DNA from: Nitrosomonadaceae bacterium
Lineage (GTDB): Bacteria; Pseudomonadota; Gammaproteobacteria; Burkholderiales; Usitatibacteraceae
Assembly (NCBI GenBank): GCA_021300055.1
Contig: JAJTHU010000013.1
Location: 1 to 6,915 of the forward strand
Direction of reading: 5' to 3'
DNA: 6,915 nucleotides
This document shows positions 5,796 through 6,915 of this stretch, piece by piece (within the stretch, counting starts at the first letter, position 1; every line of letters begins with the position of its first letter). The translations under genes and the position numbers were made by a program. The notes under the pieces are model-generated. The model ran no database searches. It saw nothing but the letters and a program-made list of their open reading frames with translations, and was not told where the DNA came from.

Positions 5796-6915
5796 ATGCA
5801 ACTCGCCGCCCGCCTCTCCCGCGTCAAACCATCCGCCACCATCGCTATCTCCGCAAAAGCTGCCGCGCTCAAAGCCTCGGGCAAGAGCGTCATTGCGCTG
5901 TCGTTTGGCGAACCGGATTTCGACACACCGCAAAACATCAAGGACGCGGCGATTCGCGCTATCCAGTCGGGAGACACCAAATACACCGCGGTGGATGGCA
6001 CACCGAAGTTGAAAGAAGCAATCGTCGCCAAGTTCAAGCGCGAGAATGGACTGACATACACCCCGAAGCAAATCACCGTTGGGACCGGCGGCAAGCAGGT
6101 GTTGTACAACGCATTCATGGCCACGCTGAGCGAAGGCGACGAGGTCATCATCCCGGCGCCGTACTGGGTCTCTTACCCAGAGATGGTATTGCTCGCCGAA
6201 GGCACACCCGTCATCGTGCCATGCTCGGCTGAGCATCATTTCAAGCTCAACGCTGCTGATCTCGAAAAGGCGATCACGCCACGCACCAAATGGGTGTTGC
6301 TCAATTCGCCATCCAACCCCTCTGGTGCGGCGTATACACGCGATGAACTAAAAGCGATCACCGACGTGCTGGTGCGCCACCCACACGTTTGGGTACTCAC
6401 TGACGACATGTACGAGCACTTGGTGTACGACGATTTCACCTTCACCACGCCCGCGCAGATCGAGCCTTCGCTCTATGACCGGACGCTGACCATGAATGGC
6501 GTCTCCAAAGCCTATTGCATGACCGGCTGGCGTATCGGCTACGCAGGCGGCCCTGAAAAACTCATTAAGGCGATGGGCGATATCCAATCTCAGTCCACTT
6601 CAAACCCCTCTTCCATCAGCCAAGCGGCAGCCGTTGAAGCGCTGAACGGCCCGCAAGATTTCATCGCCATCAACAACGCTGAGTTCAAGAAGCGTCGCGA
6701 TTTGGTCGTCAAGATGCTCAATGCTGCGCCCGGCCTCAGCTGCCACACGCCAGAGGGTGCGTTCTACGTGTACCCAAGCTGTGCAGGGCTCATTGGCGCA
6801 ACCACCCCATCGGGTAGCGTCATTCGCAATGACGAGGATGTCGTCAACTACTTGCTCGACGCCGAAGGTGTCGCGGTCGTTCATGGCGCCGCATTTGGCC
6901 TTGCACCGCACTTCC
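5796..6915 (+). CDS. Aspartate aminotransferase, class I subgroup 1-beta (3' end outside window)
   Basis: The 373 visible residues are most of a fold-type I PLP aminotransferase of about 400 residues (AatA/AspC type of rhizobia and Thermus). It interconverts aspartate/2-oxoglutarate and oxaloacetate/glutamate in the cytoplasm; several subgroup 1-beta members also transaminate prephenate. Seen in order: KPSATIAIS (11-19), GEPDFDTP (38-45), KYTAVDGTP (62-70), TVGTGGKQ (94-101) whose Lys is a subgroup 1-beta signature, APYWVSYPEM (121-130), NSPSNPSG (170-177), TDDMYEH (202-208) with D203 and Y206, and catalytic K238 in NGVSKAYCMTGWRIGY. Translation stops after GLAPHF; the final base is c, compatible with the family's substrate-carboxylate Arg coming next. 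The ATG at 5796 fits the family N-terminus; an in-frame GTG at 5754 lies at the predicted transcription start and is unlikely. The upstream GTCCTTTTC is not a Shine-Dalgarno. Confidence 0.95.
   Translation, partial: MQLAARLSRVKPSATIAISAKAAALKASGKSVIALSFGEPDFDTPQNIKDAAIRAIQSGDTKYTAVDGTPKLKEAIVAKFKRENGLTYTPKQITVGTGGKQVLYNAFMATLSEGDEVIIPAPYWVSYPEMVLLAEGTPVIVPCSAEHHFKLNAADLEKAITPRTKWVLLNSPSNPSGAAYTRDELKAITDVLVRHPHVWVLTDDMYEHLVYDDFTFTTPAQIEPSLYDRTLTMNGVSKAYCMTGWRIGYAGGPEKLIKAMGDIQSQSTSNPSSISQAAAVEALNGPQDFIAINNAEFKKRRDLVVKMLNAAPGLSCHTPEGAFYVYPSCAGLIGATTPSGSVIRNDEDVVNYLLDAEGVAVVHGAAFGLAPHF

Noticed and set aside
5513..6232. 239-residue rightward open frame spanning the divergent intergenic region
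   Set aside because: It overlaps the start of ybdL antisense and the aspartate-type aminotransferase in another frame, and its low-complexity Arg/His-rich translation resembles no protein family.
5565..6239. 224-residue leftward open frame
   Set aside because: It is antisense to the aminotransferase at 5796 and out of frame with ybdL; both real genes have intact family motifs.
1..6915. Mobile element, CRISPR array, tRNA or toxin-antitoxin pair
   Set aside because: I found no terminal inverted repeats with a transposase, no regularly spaced repeats, no tRNA-like cloverleaf and no small paired genes; four long genes account for nearly all the sequence.

Overview
The window looks like a chromosomal segment of a moderately GC-rich Gram-negative proteobacterium. 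UvrB is very close to the proteobacterial form, and one gene encodes a TonB-dependent outer-membrane receptor. The gene types and the pairing of uvrB with aminotransferase genes suggest Betaproteobacteria (Burkholderiales-like); that taxonomic guess is an inference from memory, not from a search. I see no insertion sequence, integrase, tRNA, rRNA, CRISPR array or phage gene.

Layout. Three genes read leftward. Nearest the left edge is uvrB (9-2051), the nucleotide-excision-repair helicase subunit. Next is a 725-residue TonB-dependent receptor of the ZnuD zinc-receptor type (2108-4285). Third is a PLP-dependent methionine aminotransferase of the YbdL family (4526-5683). A fourth gene starts at 5796, reads rightward and runs off the right edge: a class I aspartate-type aminotransferase (subgroup 1-beta) lacking only its last few dozen residues. 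The two aminotransferase genes are divergent across 112 bp that contain a perfect TATAAT. No gene-free stretch exceeds 300 bp; the longest (4286-4525) holds the receptor gene's promoter, several dyads and a 5' leader with a hairpin.

How it fits together. uvrB and the two aminotransferases are housekeeping genes (DNA repair; methionine/aromatic and aspartate nitrogen metabolism). The receptor is the accessory-looking element. It retains the four residues remembered as the discrete zinc site of neisserial ZnuD but lacks that protein's His-rich loop. Its promoter is tiled with dyad-symmetric sequences over the -35, the -10 and the start region, which suggests tight repression, plausibly by a metal sensor such as Zur (inference). 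No terminator is visible between the receptor and uvrB, so read-through into uvrB is possible; uvrB also has its own candidate extended -10 element placed so that transcription would start at the A of its ATG.

No exotic multi-gene system is evident. The points most worth a second look are the receptor promoter/leader architecture, the receptor's altered loop, and the lack of conventional Shine-Dalgarno sequences before all four genes.
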